DNA of 64,000 nucleotides, from contig JAPYXD010000746.1 in assembly GCA_030998225.1 (NCBI GenBank), positions 1,798,001 through 1,862,000 of the forward strand, read 5' to 3'. This DNA is from Diplolepis rosae (lineage: Eukaryota > Arthropoda > Insecta > Hymenoptera > Diplolepididae). Position numbers and translations under genes: made by a program. Shown piece by piece: positions 62,143-64,000 of the stretch. Numbering within the stretch: the first letter of the stretch is position 1; each line of letters opens with the position of its first letter. The notes beneath the pieces are model-generated. The model had not been told where the DNA came from and made no database searches. It was given only the letters and a program-made list of their open reading frames with translations.

Positions 62143-63750
62143 GACATAATTTTCAATATAACGGGGTCTCTAAAATATGAAGAAGGTATGTGAATTTTCA
62201 GTTCTTAGCTTAAATTCCCTGAGGAAGATTTATTTTAAGCACCTGGACTACTATATTATTTTCAAAATGACAGGATCTCTAAGATATGAACTAGGTATCT
62301 TAATTTTCAGTTCTCAGCTTAAATTTCCTGAGGAAGATGTATTTTAAGCACCTGGACTACTATATTATTTTAAAAATGACAGGATCTCTAAGATATGAAC
62401 TAGGTATCTTAATTTTCAGTTCTCAGCTTAAATTCCCTGAGGAAGATGTATTTTAAGCACCTGGACTACTATATATGATTTTCAAAATGACGGGATCTCT
62501 AATATATAAACGAGGTATCTTAAATTTCACTTCTCAGCTTAGGTTCCCAGAGGAAGATGTTTTTTAAGCACCTGGACTACTAGATATAATTTTCAAAATG
62601 ATGGTATCTCTAAAACATGAACAAGGTATCTGATTATTCAGTTCTCAGCTTAAGTTCCCTGAGGAAGATGTATTTTATGCACCTGGACTACTATATTATT
62701 TTCAAAATGGCAGGATCTCTAAAATATGAACTAGGTATCTTAATTTTCAGTTCTCAGCTTAAATTCCCCGAGGAAGATGTATTTTAAGCACCTGGACTAC
62801 TATATAATTTTCAAAATGACAGGATCTCTAAAATATGAACTAGGTATCTTAATTTTCAGTTCTTAGCTTACGTTCCCTGAGGAAAATGTTTTTCAAGCAC
62901 CTGGACTGCTAGATATAATTTTCAAAATGACGGGATCTCCAAAATATGAACACGGTATCTGAATTTTCAGTTCTCAGTTTAAATTCCCTTAGGAAGATGT
63001 ATTTTAAGCACCTGGACTACTAGATATAATTTTCAAAATGACGAAATCTCCAAAATATGAACACGGTATCTGAATTTTCAGTTCTCAGTTCAAATTCCCT
63101 TAGGAAGATGTATTTTAAGCACCTGGACTACTAGATATAATTTTCAAAATGACGGCATCTCTAATATATAATCGAGGTATCTTAAATTTCACGTCTCAGG
63201 TTAAGTTCCCCGAGGAAGATGTTTTTTAAGCACCTGTACTACTATATAATTTTCAAAATGACGGGATCTCTAAAATATGAACTAGGTATCTTAATTTTTA
63301 GTTCTCAGCTTAAATTCCCTGAGGAAGATGTATTTTAAGCACCTGGACTACTATATATAATTTTCAAAATTACGGGATCTCTAATATATAAACGAGGTAT
63401 CTTAAATTTTACTTCTCAGCTTAGGTTCCCCGAGGAAGTTGTTTTTTAAGCACCTGGACTACTATATTATTTTCAAAATGACAGGATCTCTAAAATATGA
63501 ACTAGGTATCTTATTTTTCAGTTCTCAGCTTAAATTCCCTGATGAAGATGTATTTTAAGCACCTGGACTACTATATATAATTTTCAAAATGACGGGATCT
63601 CTAATATATAAGCGAGGTATCTTATATTTCACTTCTCAGCTTAAGTTCCCCCGAGGAAGATGTTTTTTTAGCACCTGGACTACTATATTATTTTCAAAAT
63701 GACAGGATCTCTAAAATATGAACTAGGTATCTTAATTTTCAGTTCTCAGC
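62143..63750 (+). repeat. 3,415-bp offset duplication, copy 2
   Basis: Second copy of 58,728-60,330. It keeps a regular H monomer near 62.8 kb, where copy 1 has a hybrid. It has a private AAAATGGCAGG near 62,706 and one extra C in TTCCCCCGAGG near 63,650. After about 63.75 kb the pattern changes to ATATATCATTTTC and a diverged last monomer at the window end. Confidence 0.85.
62774..62882 (+). repeat. Reference monomer, subfamily H (TTACGTTCC), right-half specific
   Basis: H has the B-like middle ATGAACTAGGTATCTTAA, then TTCAGTTCTTAGC, and the diagnostic TTACGTTCCCTGAGG tail. It is followed by AAAATGTTTTTCAAGC and CTGGACTGCTAG in the next monomer. H-type tails were seen near 29,373, 31,145, 32,578, 33,570, 35,332, 36,985, 37,978, 39,738, 40,618, 42,830, 44,698, 46,018, 46,790, 47,552, 48,870, 56,930, 57,915, 59,453 and 62,872. 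None was seen before 29.3 kb, so H marks the right-hand territory. Confidence 0.88.
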
Positions 63751-64000
63751 TTAAATTCCCTGAGGAAGATGTATTTTAAGCACCTGGACTACTATATATC
63801 ATTTTCAAAATGACGGAATCTCTAATATATAAACGAGGTATCTTAAATTTCACTTCTCAGATTAGGTTCCCCGAGGAAGATGTTTTTTAAGCACCTGGAC
63901 TAATAGATATAATTATCAAAATAACGGCATCTATCTTATAATATCGAGGTATCTTAAATTTCACTCCTAAGGTTAAGTTCCCCGAGGAAGATAATTTTTA

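Larger units (their letters stand above)
1..64000 (+). repeat. Satellite DNA array, 109/111-bp monomer, ~580 copies
   Basis: Every part of the window is built from one monomer in direct orientation. Successive AAGATG landmarks fall 109 or 111 bp apart, for example at 8654, 8763, 8874 and 8985. Near-invariant landmarks are GAGGAAGATG, AAGCACCTGGACTAC, AATTTTCAAAATGAC, GATCTCTAA and GGTATCT. One counted 109-bp monomer has 35 G+C (about 32%). I saw no inverted block, no unique spacer, no transposon end and no simple-repeat tract anywhere. The array runs off both window ends, so it is longer than 64 kb. A eukaryotic heterochromatic satellite is the only sensible class. The species and any known family name are not recognised. 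Centromeric function is an inference from array scale and higher-order structure only. Confidence 0.97.

Noticed and set aside
1..64000. CRISPR array
   Set aside because: There are no short direct repeats separated by unique spacers; every base belongs to the same ~110-bp repeat, and no cas gene is present.
1..64000. tRNA, rRNA or other structured RNA genes
   Set aside because: No cloverleaf boxes or rRNA-like conserved stretches were seen; the sequence is periodic throughout.
1..64000. Transposable element insertions or internal long terminal repeats
   Set aside because: I looked for interruptions in the AAGATG/CACCTG/GATC rhythm and found none longer than a couple of bases.
1..64000. Telomere repeat or subtelomeric junction
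   Set aside because: TTAGG occurs only once per D-type tail and in TTAGGTTCC tails; there are no tandem TTAGG or TTAGGG runs.

Overview
The whole 64 kb window is one uninterrupted tandem array of a single AT-rich satellite DNA. The monomer is 109 or 111 bp; one hand-counted monomer is about 32% GC. At that spacing the window holds roughly 580 monomers, all in the same orientation as far as I could read. I found no protein-coding gene, RNA gene, transposon insertion, CRISPR array or unique spacer. Both window ends lie inside the array, so its true length exceeds 64 kb. An array this long and homogeneous, with layered higher-order structure, indicates a eukaryotic nuclear genome, most likely centromeric, pericentromeric or other constitutive heterochromatin. 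The species cannot be named from the sequence and I do not recognise the family.

Each monomer has the same skeleton, counted here from the AAGATG that follows the conserved GAGG. It runs: a T-run with a TAA; a CACCTG motif; CTACTA followed by a TA-rich stretch whose length decides 109 or 111 bp; AATTTTCAAAATGACGGG; one GATC; a subfamily-specific middle; and a TTCC-N4-GGAA dyad across the monomer junction. At least eight subfamilies are distinguishable by eye. A has TATAAACGAGG with TTTCACTTCTC. B has ATGAACTAGG with TTTTCAGTTCTC. C has ACATGAACAAGG with TTATGC in the next T-run. D has CTCCAAAATATGAACACGG. E has ATGAAGAACG. F has CTATTATATTAACGAGG. G has TTTTCAGGTCTTAG. H has TTACGTTCC and is followed by AAAATG.

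Layout: 1-3.25 kb is heterogeneous and rich in subfamily G. From 3.3 to 29 kb there is a nested set of segmental duplications. These include a 1.14 kb segment at 3.34 and 6.43 kb, a four-copy module near 4.83, 9.36, 17.08 and 19.83 kb, a 2,754-bp offset duplication, and a ~6 kb segment duplicated at an offset of 10,475 bp that contains an 1,875-bp unit. Near 29.1 kb the variant repertoire changes: C becomes a C' form ending GGTATCTGATTATTC, and H appears. From 31.5 to 40.3 kb there are two adjacent copies of a ~4,407-bp (about 40-monomer) higher-order unit. From 44.2 to 51.3 kb the array is dominated by a homogeneous 220-bp A/B dimer and a 768/769-bp seven-monomer unit. From 51.3 to 55.9 kb it is a mosaic. 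From 55.9 kb to the end it is largely a re-arranged copy of the 36-41 kb territory (offset ~19,937 bp), itself duplicated again at an offset of 3,415 bp.

All offsets I measured are close to whole multiples of the monomer, as expected from unequal exchange or replication slippage in register. There are no genes to work together. Open frames of 61-93 codons exist only where the monomer's TAA stop has mutated, and I treat them as by-products of the repeat. Coordinates of duplicated blocks come from aligning rare variants by eye; marker positions are accurate to a few bases, block edges only to about 100 bp.
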